The notes: generated from the letters alone by a model not told the origin. 7,187 bases of DNA from Pirellulaceae bacterium (GCA_030744095.1 JASLRF010000287.1:1-7187); one strand, 5' to 3'. Counted from the stretch's first letter, positions 1-6,594 are shown. Numbers and translations are program-made.

Positions 1-23
1 TGACGAAAGCTGGCACCCGGCAT
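1..23 (-). CDS. Possible start of the next gene of the formate operon (partial)
   Basis: An ATG lies at 23-21 on the minus strand, 13 nt after the fdhA stop codon at 39-37, and opens a frame reading MPGASFR before the window ends. A GGA lies about 5 nt before the ATG. The close spacing and shared strand would suit another operon member, for example a formate dehydrogenase accessory or electron-transfer gene. Seven codons are too few to identify it, and it could be a chance ATG. Confidence 0.25.
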
Positions 24-36
24 AGTTCCGTTCGCC

Positions 37-2868
37 TCAGACTGATTGCACTTCTTTTCGCGGTGACCCGGCGGAACGAGACAGCTTGACGGCGCAGACC
101 TTGTATTCCGGGATCTTGGCGATGGGATCGAGTTCCGAGATTGTGAGATTGTTCGCGTTCGCTGGTCCCGGGAAGTGAAATGTCCCAAAGATCGTACCGA
201 CCGAAACCCGATCGGTCACCACGGCAATGGCCTCCATCGTGCCACGCCGTGAGACGATAAGCACTTCTTCTTCAGCTCCAATCGCCAACCGCCTGGCGTC
301 TTGCGGGTTGATCTCGACGCGAGTGCGCGGGTAGACATTCAGCAAACCGGCATCGCGGCGTGTCATCTCGCCGCCGTGCCAGTGATAAAGGACACGGCCG
401 GTTGTGAAAAGGAACGGGTACTCGTCGTCGGGAAGCTCCTTGGCATCGATGTGCTCCGCCGCGTGAAACTTGCCTTTGCCACGAGTAAATTTTCCGACGT
501 GCAAGATTGGTGTGCCGGCATGTGCGGGCGAATTGACAGGCCACTGTAGACGCTCGCCACGATCAAGCCTCGCGAAACTGACGCCTGCATATGATGGGGT
601 TAGCTGAGCGATTTCATGGGAGATTTCGCCGTCTTTGTAGTCCCAACCGGCAAAGCGTCCAATCGGTACGAGCTGGTCGTGTTGACACATGCGCTTTGCG
701 AGTTCCGAGGTGATCACCCAGTCAGGCTTACTGTCTCCAACGGGTGGGATGGCTTGCCGAACAAGTTGAACGCGCCGCTCTGTGTTGGTGAATGTCCCAT
801 TCTTCTCCGCGAATGAAGCCCCTGGCAGGAGGACATCGGCATAGTGTGACGTCTCCGAATGTAGGATCTCTTGCAATACGACGAACTCTGCCTGCTGCAG
901 GCATTGCCGTGCATGGTTGCTGTCCGCTTCGCTCATCGCCGGATCTTCACCGAGAATATAGAGAGCGCGAACATCACCGCGACCCGCGCCCTCGACCATC
1001 TCAGTGACGGTCAGCCCGGGCGTTTTGGGACAGATCTCGACGCTGTCGTTCGACCCAGCAGGCTGCAAACCTGCCCTACGCAAGGACCATGCTTCGGAAA
1101 ACTTTCTGTGTGCAGCCTCGTCCGCCACCTGTTGATATCCTGGATAGACATTTGGCAACGCACCCATGTCGCAGGCGCCCTGGACATTGTTCTGCCCGCG
1201 AAGTGGATTGACGCCGCCGCCGGGGATTCCCAAGTTGCCAAGCAGCATCTGCAGATTGGCGAGACTCAGCACATTCAGCACACCCGTCGTGTGTTGTGTG
1301 ATACCCATGGCCCAGATGACGGCCATCGGCTTGTTTGCGGAGAGGATGTCCGCGGCTTGAGCGATGTCTTTCGGCGCAACTCCCGTGATCTCGGCGGTTG
1401 CCTCTAACGTGTATCCGTCGACGGTCTGCGCGAGGGAGTCAAAATCCTCGCAGCGACTCGCAATGAAATCGCAATCGTGGCGGTTGTGTGTGATGATCCA
1501 TCGCATGATGCCGTTCAACAGGGCGACATCCGTACCGGGATTCTGGCGTATGTGAAGAGCTGCGAACTCGGTGATGTCGATCTTGCGCGGGTCGGCAACG
1601 ACGAGACTCACACCGCGACGGCGAACGGCCTGTCGCAGCTTCGTACCAAACACCGGGTGCTGCTCCGTCGTGTTGGAGCCGATGATGAAGATCGCCTCCG
1701 CCTGTTCGGCGATATCGTCCATCGAGTTGCTCATCGCACCCGAGCCAAACGCCATGACCAGACCGGCCACCGTCGAGGAGTGTCACAACCGAGCACAGTG
1801 ATCGACGTTGTTGGTGCCAAGAATCTGCCGGGCGAACTTCTGCATCAAGTAATTCTCTTCATTGGTACACTTCGCCGACGTAAACACCCCGAATGCGCTT
1901 GACCCGGATTGGCGCCGTACTTGCGAGAACTTCTGCGAAACAACTTCCAGTGCGGCGTCCCATGCAACGGGTACCCAATCACCACGGTCCTCGATCATCG
2001 GAGGTTTGGGTGTTCCATCAAGCAGGTGCGAGCGAACCAACGGTTGCGTCAGCCGGTCGGCGTGATGAATAAACCCATAGCCGTACCGACCTTTGACGCA
2101 CAGCGACATTCCGTTCACCGGAGCGTCAGGATTCGCTGTGACTCGAATGACCTTGTCGTCTTTCACATTCAAGTCGAATTGACAACCGACTCCACAGTAC
2201 GTGCATGTTGTGGTGATGAGCTGATCAGGTTTTGGTTTTCCGAACGATGGCTTGTCTGATAGTGCGCCGGTCGGACAATAGGCGGCACACGCTCCACACG
2301 ATTCGCAACGCGCATCCAGCATTGTGGCACCAGCGCCGGCAATGAGGTGCTCGTCTGCGCCGCGACCGCCAAGCCCCCAGACGTTGCGGCCCTGAACTTC
2401 GCTGCAAGCGCGGATGCACCGCGTGCAGAGGATGCACTTGTTGAGATCGACGCGGATGAACGGATTGGGGTCACTGTCGACCTTGAATCGCGGCGGAGGA
2501 CTGGTTCCGTCACGCAAACGGACGTTGTAGTGCCGTACCCAACGTAGCAATTCGTTCGGTTCGTCCAAGACGTTTGTCTGGGCGACATAGTTCCGCAGCA
2601 ACATCTCCAAGACAAATCTGCGTGATTGTGTCAGGCCTTCACTTTCCGTGCGAACGACCATGTTGTCAACCACGAGTTGGTGACAAGCGGGCACCTGCTG
2701 ATCCAAGCCTTCGACATCGACCAAACACAGCCGGCAGGAGCCGACGGCCGTTAAATCAGGATGGTAACACAGCGTGGGAATCTCGATACCCGCGGCTGAT
2801 GCGGCTTCCAAGACCGATTGTGTTTGTCCTGCCGTGACTTGCATTCCGTTGATTGTCAGAGTCGGCAT
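37..2868 (-). CDS. fdhA: Formate dehydrogenase alpha subunit, molybdopterin type, selenocysteine-containing
   Basis: Catalytic subunit that oxidises formate to CO2 at a Mo/W bis-MGD centre and passes electrons through Fe-S clusters; probably cytoplasmic, as no signal peptide is seen. Read through the TGA at 1783-1785 it is 943 residues. Domains in order: NuoG-like [2Fe-2S] domain (Cys34, 45, 48, 62); two [4Fe-4S] motifs (Cys145/148/151/155 and 188/191/194/198); the bis-MGD domain with its [4Fe-4S] cluster (Cys222/225/229/257) and Lys259; Sec362-His363, in a context like the Cys/Sec site of FdhF (HCARL-U-HSSTVAGL); an RGQNNVQG motif with Arg557; a C-terminal dinucleotide-binding domain with TGRVLYHWHGGEMTRR. 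The His-Cys3 cluster usual between residues 85 and 110 of NuoG-like FDHs is absent. The ATG at 2868 starts 11 nt after the focA stop with a modest GGA ribosome site. No diaphorase subunit is visible, so the acceptor is unknown. Family certain; Sec reading strongly supported. Confidence 0.93.
1754..1785 (-). promoter_or_regulatory. Bacterial SECIS element of fdhA
   Basis: Just after the UGA the mRNA can form a six-pair stem: GUGGCC (1770-1765) with GGUCAU (1759-1754), including two G-U pairs, closed by the loop GGUCU (1764-1760). The loop occupies nucleotides 19-23 after the UGA. In E. coli fdhF a GGUCU apical motif lies at the same offset and is the SelB contact. I see no clear counterpart of the E. 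coli bulged U. The bases also encode the conserved Gly-Leu, so part of the loop match could be protein-driven. Confidence 0.75.
1783..1785 (-). other. In-frame TGA read as selenocysteine (Sec362)
   Basis: The codon is TGA on the minus strand, in the same frame as 361 codons before it and 581 sense codons after it. It follows NNVDHCARL and precedes HSSTVAGL, the position of the metal-ligating Cys or Sec of formate dehydrogenases (Sec140-His141 in E. coli FdhF). Conserved residues continue on both sides without a frameshift. Recoding is inferred from this context and the hairpin that follows; the Sec machinery genes are not in the window. Confidence 0.9.
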
Positions 2869-2879
2869 AGCTATTCCGG

Positions 2880-3734
2880 CTAAGATTCAGACTGCCCGCG
2901 CAGATAGATGAACCAATAGACACCACCGACCATGGCAGCCCCACCGACGATGTTGCCGAGTGTAACGGGCAGCAGGTTATTGAGAAAGAATCCCGTCCAA
3001 GTCAGCTTAGAGAGATCGGCTGCCACGACAACACCACTTCCCCAATTCCTAATAAAAAGTCCGATGGGAATGAAATACATGTTGGCGACGCTGTGCTCGA
3101 AGCTGCAGGCCACGAACGCCGTGATCGGCGGCACAATCGACAACACACGGTCTGTGGTTGTTCGTGCGCTGAACGCCAGCCACACGGCGAGGCACACCAG
3201 CACATTACACAATGCGCCAAGCGCGACGGCTTCGACGAAGCTGAGTGACACTTTAGCGGCCGCGATGTTGAGAGCCGTCTCGGCGATCGCGCCGCCAGCG
3301 AACCGATACTGGCCGCTGAGAAAAACAACTATGGCCGTTGCGATGGCTCCGGCGAAGTTGCCGAGATAGACAATGATCCAGTTGCGTAGTACCTTTCCCG
3401 TGCTGATCTTACCGCTGACCCAGGCCATCACGATCAAGTTGTTGCCCGTAAACAACTCGGCGCCACCGACGATCACCAGAATCAGGCCGAGCGAGAAAGC
3501 AAGCCCGCCTAACAGCTTCGTCACTCCAAATGGAAGTTGGCCACTGCCGCCGGAGGTGACTGTCGTGGCGAACACGGCTCCCAACGCGATGAACGCGCCG
3601 GCCAGAAAAGCCAACGCAAACATCGTCATCGCATTCATGTTCGCCTTCTTGACGCCAACCTGCTCTGCCTTATCGGCCATCTCGGGCGGAAGCAGTGAAT
3701 CGATTGAAGAAGAGTTTGGGGTGTCGTGGTTCAT
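2880..3734 (-). CDS. focA: Formate/nitrite transporter family channel (FocA-like)
   Basis: A 284-residue inner-membrane protein of the FNT family, pentameric channels that pass formate or related small anions. Visible family marks are the helix-2/omega-loop region GAELFTGN (residues 91-98), the segment LGALCNVLVCLAVWLAFSA around 172-190, the pore motif FEHSVANMYFIP with the central histidine His214, and NLLPVTLGNIVGG near the C-terminus. Six hydrophobic segments fit the family fold. Length is close to E. coli FocA (285). The ATG at 3734 lies 21 nt after the stress-protein stop with only a weak ribosome site, and the stop is 11 nt before fdhA. Lying directly upstream of fdhA, it most likely handles formate; nitrite or hydrosulfide channels share the fold, so substrate is inferred from context. 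Confidence 0.9.
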   Translation of the reverse strand: MNHDTPNSSSIDSLLPPEMADKAEQVGVKKANMNAMTMFALAFLAGAFIALGAVFATTVTSGGSGQLPFGVTKLLGGLAFSLGLILVIVGGAELFTGNNLIVMAWVSGKISTGKVLRNWIIVYLGNFAGAIATAIVVFLSGQYRFAGGAIAETALNIAAAKVSLSFVEAVALGALCNVLVCLAVWLAFSARTTTDRVLSIVPPITAFVACSFEHSVANMYFIPIGLFIRNWGSGVVVAADLSKLTWTGFFLNNLLPVTLGNIVGGAAMVGGVYWFIYLRGQSES

Positions 3735-3755
3735 GGTGGTTATCGCCAGCTTGGT

Positions 3756-4184
3756 TCAATGTCGTAAGATCAACACAGGACAATGAGCAAGTCGAGTCAC
3801 ACGTTCGGCAACTGATCCAATTAACAAATGCTGGAGGCCAGTTCGTCCATGAGAAGTCAGCACAATCAGTTCCGCCTGCTCATGATCTGCTAGCTGAATG
3901 ATCTCGTGTGCTGCCGCACCGATGCGGACGTCCACCATAACATCTTCGTGACCGCGATCCTTAAGCTGTGACTGAAGTGCCTTCGTTGCGTGTTTGATCC
4001 TCGATTCGTGATCGACAGTATCCCACACGATCCCAGGTTCCACGGGAGAGATCTCTTGCAACACGTGTACGACGATCGCATCCGCGGGATCGTCGACAAG
4101 CTGGACGGCCGTGTCGACGGCGGAAAACGAGTTGTCCGAGAAGTCGACTGGAACGACGACGCGTTTCTTGGGAAACCATGCCAT
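3756..4184 (-). CDS. Universal stress protein, single UspA domain
   Basis: A 142-residue cytoplasmic protein covering one complete Usp fold. The N-terminal strand VVVPVDFS (residues 9-16, Asp14) fits the adenine-nucleotide pocket. The C-terminal motif T110-S-H-G113-x9-G123-S124 followed by VAERVTRLAHCPVLIL matches the ATP-binding signature G-2x-G-9x-G-S/T, with Thr in the first position. It is therefore likely an ATP-binding Usp, the type tied to hypoxia or starvation in other bacteria. The start at 4184 is fixed by an unusually strong purine-rich ribosome site. It is the first gene of the apparent usp-focA-fdhA operon, 21 nt before focA. A role in tuning formate metabolism under energy stress is inferred from position only. 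Confidence 0.9.
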   Translation of the reverse strand: MAWFPKKRVVVPVDFSDNSFSAVDTAVQLVDDPADAIVVHVLQEISPVEPGIVWDTVDHESRIKHATKALQSQLKDRGHEDVMVDVRIGAAAHEIIQLADHEQAELIVLTSHGRTGLQHLLIGSVAERVTRLAHCPVLILRH

Positions 4185-4196
4185 CCTCCTCCTCCT
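4185..4196 (-). promoter_or_regulatory. Very strong ribosome binding site of the minus-strand usp gene
   Basis: The 12 nt before the ATG read AGGAGGAGGAGG, four AGG units in a row, giving a full anti-16S match at several registers. The best-spaced AGGAGG ends about 6 nt before the start. It decides the start at 4184 and predicts strong translation of the first operon gene, in contrast with the weak sites before focA and fdhA. Confidence 0.75.
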
Positions 4197-4226
4197 TCAT
4201 GTTGGTAATGTGTTAGCGAGCAACGC

Positions 4227-4255
4227 ACTGTAAGGTTTCTTCCCGCGAATCGCAA
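4227..4255 (-). promoter_or_regulatory. Candidate promoter of the usp-focA-fdhA operon
   Basis: On the minus strand TTGCGA (4255-4250) and TACAGT (4232-4227) are separated by 17 nt, each matching the sigma-70 hexamers at four of six bases. Transcription would start about 30-40 nt before the usp ATG. Such matches arise easily by chance, and promoter rules in this phylum are poorly known. Confidence 0.25.
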
Positions 4256-4736
4256 ATCGTCCACAGCGCATCGAGCATTGGCTGGGGCAACGGGCTCTGA
4301 CTCGTGATCTGAGAGATTACATAACGCCGTTGTTTTGTCGGCCTCACGGAGATGCTTCCAAAGCTTGCGGAATTTGAATCGACTGGGCGATTGACAGATT
4401 GGGTATTCGCGCGGAAGATGATCCCGTTTGGGCGCCCACCACGGCATTCTGTATTGTGGCCTTTTCCCAGCTCTTCTTTGCCCTGAGCTGTCGCAGCTTC
4501 CGCCATACGATGCCAGAGCTTGGGCCGCTGACGAACCCTCACCTGTTGGGAGCAATTCTGATCTCCGGACTGCTGCAGTTAAGCGTCGTTACTTTGCCCT
4601 TTGCTCAACCTGTCTTCGAGTCGGCCACCGGTCTCGGCAGGACCTGGATTCTAATTTGCATTCTCGCATTGGCTCCTGTTACGTTGATCGAGTTGGCCAA
4701 GATCGGGTTGCGTCTCGTGAGACGCAATAAATCGCC

Positions 4737-4768
4737 TGGCAAACGCCAAGATTGTGCGTATTCGCACA
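4737..4768. repeat. Two small perfect hairpins after the ATPase remnant
   Basis: TGGC-AAAC-GCCA (4737-4748) and TGTGCG-TATT-CGCACA (4753-4768) are adjacent perfect stems of 4 and 6 bp with four-base loops. They lie at the point where ATPase similarity ends and just before the larger inverted repeat. They could be what is left of the old gene's terminator, though no T-tract follows, or part of one folded repeat unit. Confidence 0.45.
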
Positions 4769-4783
4769 GGATTGCAGGGAGGG

Positions 4784-4850
4784 TCGGGAGTCTTTTTCGG
4801 ATGACAGCGTACGAGTGTTCGGGCGAGTCTTGGCCGAAAAAGACTCCCGA
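4784..4850. repeat. Perfect 17-bp inverted repeat, REP/MITE-like palindromic element
   Basis: TCGGGAGTCTTTTTCGG at 4784-4800 is the exact reverse complement of 4834-4850, with a 33-base loop. Pairing extends outward with G-U wobbles and one mismatch to about 4777/4857. The loop contains a second GAGTCTT (4825-4831) that can pair instead with AAGACTC (4840-4846), giving a competing small hairpin. The T-tract lies inside the stem, so this is not a normal intrinsic terminator. A dispersed palindromic repeat of the REP or MITE kind fits best; copy number cannot be seen here. Confidence 0.7.
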
Positions 4851-4905
4851 TCCCCTCGATCGCACGTGAGACAATCAAACTGACCCACTACCGGAAGTCT
4901 CGTCA

Positions 4906-4935
4906 TTGAGCATCGGTACAGCAATTGCGTAGTGT
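4906..4935 (+). promoter_or_regulatory. Weak candidate promoter of the UspE-like gene chain
   Basis: TTGAGC (4906-4911) and TAGTGT (4930-4935) are spaced by 18 nt, about 33 nt before the ATG at 4969. The -10 match is poor. The gene itself has a reasonable ribosome site, GGAGAG, five bases before the start. Confidence 0.18.
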
Positions 4936-4968
4936 GAGAATTGAGCAAAGACTTTACGGAGAGAACCG

Positions 4969-5898
4969 ATGAACTGCTTCTCGAATATTCTCGTCCATGT
5001 CGACACGCGAGCGGAAACGCATCCAGGGCTAGATTACGCGGTTGATCTGGCCAAGACCAACGACGCGCGGCTGAAGATTGTTGATGTGATCCCCGACTTC
5101 AGTTGGCCGGTCCGGCTGGCCACCACCAGATATGAGCGTGCGATCGAGAATCTCACTCAATCGAAAGCACAGCGGCTGATAGAACTGGCGACGCCGATCG
5201 AACAACAAGGCATCGTAGTCCAGACGAAACTAGTCGATGGACGCTCGTCCGTCGAAATCGTTCGCGAGGTCTTGAGAGACGAGCATGACCTGGTCATCAA
5301 GTCTGCCAAAGGGACTCACAGCCGACGGTCTGGGTTCTTTGGCACGACGGCGACTCGCCTGATTCGCAAGTGCCCCTGTCCCGTCCTGATCCTTAAGGCC
5401 GGCCAGCAGTGTCGGCGCGAGCGCGTCGTCGCTGCAGTTAACGCGACGTCTGACGACGAACTGCACGCCAAGCTGAATGCACAGATCATCCGCCTTGCGC
5501 GCGAGGTGACGACCGGCGGCGAGCCAGACGTGGTGGATGTGTGGAGCATTTATGGAGAGAGTATTCTGAAGAGCCATATGCAAGAAGATGAATTCCAGGA
5601 TTTGGAAGAACGTACCGAGAAACACGCTGAACAGATGTTAGAGCAGTTGTTAACTCCATTTGACATCGCGGTTGGCAGTGACAACGTTCACCTGTTGCGT
5701 GGTGAGGCGGGTGCGGTTATCCCCAAGTTCGTCGAGAAACTCGACGCAGGTTTGTTGGTGATGGGAACAGTCGCCAGGGCCGGCGTCGCGGGGCTGCTGA
5801 TCGGCAATACTGCCGAACAAATCCTCGACCGTGTCGAGTGCTCTGTGTTGGCAGTTAAGCCCGACGACTTTGTGTCTCCGATCAAACTGAGCTCGTGA
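4969..5898 (+). CDS. Tandem universal stress protein, UspE-like
   Basis: A 309-residue cytoplasmic protein with two Usp domains, about residues 5-143 and 152-297, the layout and near length of E. coli UspE (316). The first domain ends with DLVIKSAKGTHSRR and RKCPCPVLIL; the second with LLVMGTVARAGVAGLLIGNTAEQ, close to the UspE wording GTVGRTG...GNTAEQ. The nucleotide signature in domain 2 is G266-T-V-A269-x9-G279-N280: Ala replaces the second Gly and Asn the usual Ser/Thr, so ATP binding may be weak or altered. Domain 1 lacks the G-2x-G signature. The acidic segment 204-228 may be a mobile helix. The ATG at 4969 follows a GGAGAG ribosome site. Its TGA overlaps the next ATG as TGATG. It is divergent from the other usp gene; specific ligand unknown. 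Confidence 0.92.
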   Translation: MNCFSNILVHVDTRAETHPGLDYAVDLAKTNDARLKIVDVIPDFSWPVRLATTRYERAIENLTQSKAQRLIELATPIEQQGIVVQTKLVDGRSSVEIVREVLRDEHDLVIKSAKGTHSRRSGFFGTTATRLIRKCPCPVLILKAGQQCRRERVVAAVNATSDDELHAKLNAQIIRLAREVTTGGEPDVVDVWSIYGESILKSHMQEDEFQDLEERTEKHAEQMLEQLLTPFDIAVGSDNVHLLRGEAGAVIPKFVEKLDAGLLVMGTVARAGVAGLLIGNTAEQILDRVECSVLAVKPDDFVSPIKLSS

Positions 5899-6119
5899 TG
5901 TCCTTGCAGTCGACGATCCGCGACGAAGGCAAATGCCTGTCGGTTCGATTCGGGTTGCTGCCGCTATCTGATTCTCGCATCCGCTCAAGTGAGGTATCAT
6001 TAATGCCCGATGGCTTGGAAAAGAGCATTCCTTTCCAAGAAATGGCAGATTTGATTTCCTTTATCAAGAACTGTCGATATCTTGATGGCAAGACACCGCT
6101 AGGAATTCGCGATGATTGA
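5898..6119 (+). pseudogene. Short frame with the C-terminal tail of a planctomycete haem-binding/cytochrome-like protein
   Basis: A 73-codon frame opens with an ATG overlapping the UspE-like stop (TGATG) and ends eight bases inside the next gene. Its second half, SSEVSLMPDGLEKSIPFQEMADLISFIKN, resembles the closing segment of large planctomycete proteins with a C-terminal putative haem-binding domain (wording like SLMPEGLEK...QEMADLIAFL). The CxxCH motif and all upstream domains are missing, so it is most likely a deletion remnant. The first 30 codons match nothing I know. An internal ATG at 6003 has a better ribosome site (GAGGT, 7 nt spacing) and would give a 38-residue peptide. It may still be translated, because both junctions look coupled; the family reading rests on memory of motif wording. 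Confidence 0.5.
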
Positions 6120-6594
6120 TCGGCCAAGAAATCATCATTACCAAGTACCGCGCCAATTCGGGCTGCGTACGATTCTGGTGGTGACCGCGTTGTTTGCGGG
6201 AATGCTCAGCATCATCAAATGGACCGACGCGTCGCCTGAGCCTTTGATCTTCTACTCCAGCTTTATAATTGTGGTCGGTGGTGCTCAGGTGGTCTTCGAG
6301 CGATCGCCCCGGCTGGCTTCGATTCTGGCCGGATCCGTGTTTCTTCTGATTTTGAAGTCTGCGGCATTCGTATTCGGCGAAAGTCTAGAAACAATCAACG
6401 TCGGCCTGTTCATGGGGTTGTTCTCCGGAGGCCGATTCATCTATTCGTTCATCTATTCGCTCCTGTTCGGCGCTCTGTATGGATACCTGGCCGGAACGAT
6501 GCTCGCTGGCCTCTATCTGGTCGTGGACAAAGTACAGATCGTCACCCAGTGGCGTTACAGGCAAGACCGGATGTCCACGGGCGTGTCACGGTGA
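6112..6594 (+). CDS. Small multi-pass membrane protein, function unknown
   Basis: A 160-residue protein. After a polar N-terminus comes RQFGLRTILVVTALFAGML (residues 14-32), the FxLRTxL-plus-helix opening seen in many short planctomycete membrane proteins. Further hydrophobic segments lie near 45-61, 69-88, 95-106 and 109-138, so four to five membrane helices are likely; the charged C-terminus (WRYRQDRM) probably faces the cytoplasm. No catalytic motif is seen. The start at 6112 has an AGGA ribosome site 7 nt upstream and overlaps the preceding frame by 8 bases, which favours coupled translation. Codons 109-116 are an exact 12-bp tandem duplication giving FIYSFIYS. The gene is convergent with the permease gene, 88 bases away. 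I do not recognise a function. Confidence 0.75.
   Translation: MIDRPRNHHYQVPRQFGLRTILVVTALFAGMLSIIKWTDASPEPLIFYSSFIIVVGGAQVVFERSPRLASILAGSVFLLILKSAAFVFGESLETINVGLFMGLFSGGRFIYSFIYSLLFGALYGYLAGTMLAGLYLVVDKVQIVTQWRYRQDRMSTGVSR
6436..6459 (+). repeat. In-frame 12-bp tandem duplication inside the membrane-protein gene
   Basis: TTCATCTATTCG occurs twice back to back (6436-6447 and 6448-6459), in codon phase, encoding FIYS twice at residues 109-116 at the start of the last hydrophobic segment. The identity at every base suggests a young slippage or duplication event. Confidence 0.85.

Larger units (their letters stand above)
4399..4869 (+). pseudogene. C-terminal remnant of a P-type cation-transporting ATPase
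   Basis: The frame resembles only the last membrane helices of P2-type (Ca2+-ATPase-like) cation pumps. Recognisable pieces are TTAFCIVAFSQLFFALSCRS (about 4438-4497), NPHLLGAILISGLLQLSVV and the closing helix around LALAPVTLIELAKIGLRLVRR, ending near 4725. The nucleotide-binding and phosphorylation domains with the DKTGT motif are absent; a stop at 4375-4377 closes the frame upstream and the only start is a TTG at 4399. After about 4730 the frame just continues into hairpin DNA. The surviving part is well preserved, so decay or deletion may be recent. It cannot pump ions. A small free-standing membrane protein is possible but unlikely. Confidence 0.7.
4185..4968. other. Divergent intergenic region between the two usp genes
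   Basis: This 784-base stretch has no intact gene. From left to right it holds the minus-strand ribosome site and candidate promoter, about 140 bases (4260-4398) in which I see nothing recognisable, the P-type ATPase remnant, a cluster of hairpins with a perfect 17-bp inverted repeat, and a short leader of the UspE-like gene. Frames here on the minus strand of up to 221 codons overlap the usp gene out of frame or run antisense to the remnant, and have no family features. Confidence 0.7.

Noticed and set aside
871..1407. 178-codon plus-strand frame
   Set aside because: It is antisense to the fdhA coding frame, has no family features, and mirrors the codon pattern of the real gene.
1439..1786. 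115-codon minus-strand frame starting just after the TGA
   Set aside because: It is the shifted frame of fdhA; the residues are low-complexity Arg/His-rich with no motif.
37..2868. Reading fdhA as a pseudogene broken by a nonsense mutation
   Set aside because: The TGA is exactly at the catalytic Cys/Sec codon, the frame continues for 581 conserved codons, and a SECIS-like hairpin follows.
2932..3369. 145-codon plus-strand frame
   Set aside because: It is antisense to the clearly conserved focA gene and has no independent support.
3961..4200. 79-codon minus-strand frame whose ATG is at the AGG repeat
   Set aside because: Its first codons are the ribosome binding site of usp, and the rest is usp in another frame.
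3890..4555. 221-codon minus-strand frame
   Set aside because: It overlaps the usp gene out of frame and runs antisense to the ATPase remnant; its Ser/Arg-rich sequence has no recognisable features.
4784..4850. Inverted repeat as an intrinsic terminator
   Set aside because: The T-run lies inside the stem and no T-tract follows the second arm on either strand.
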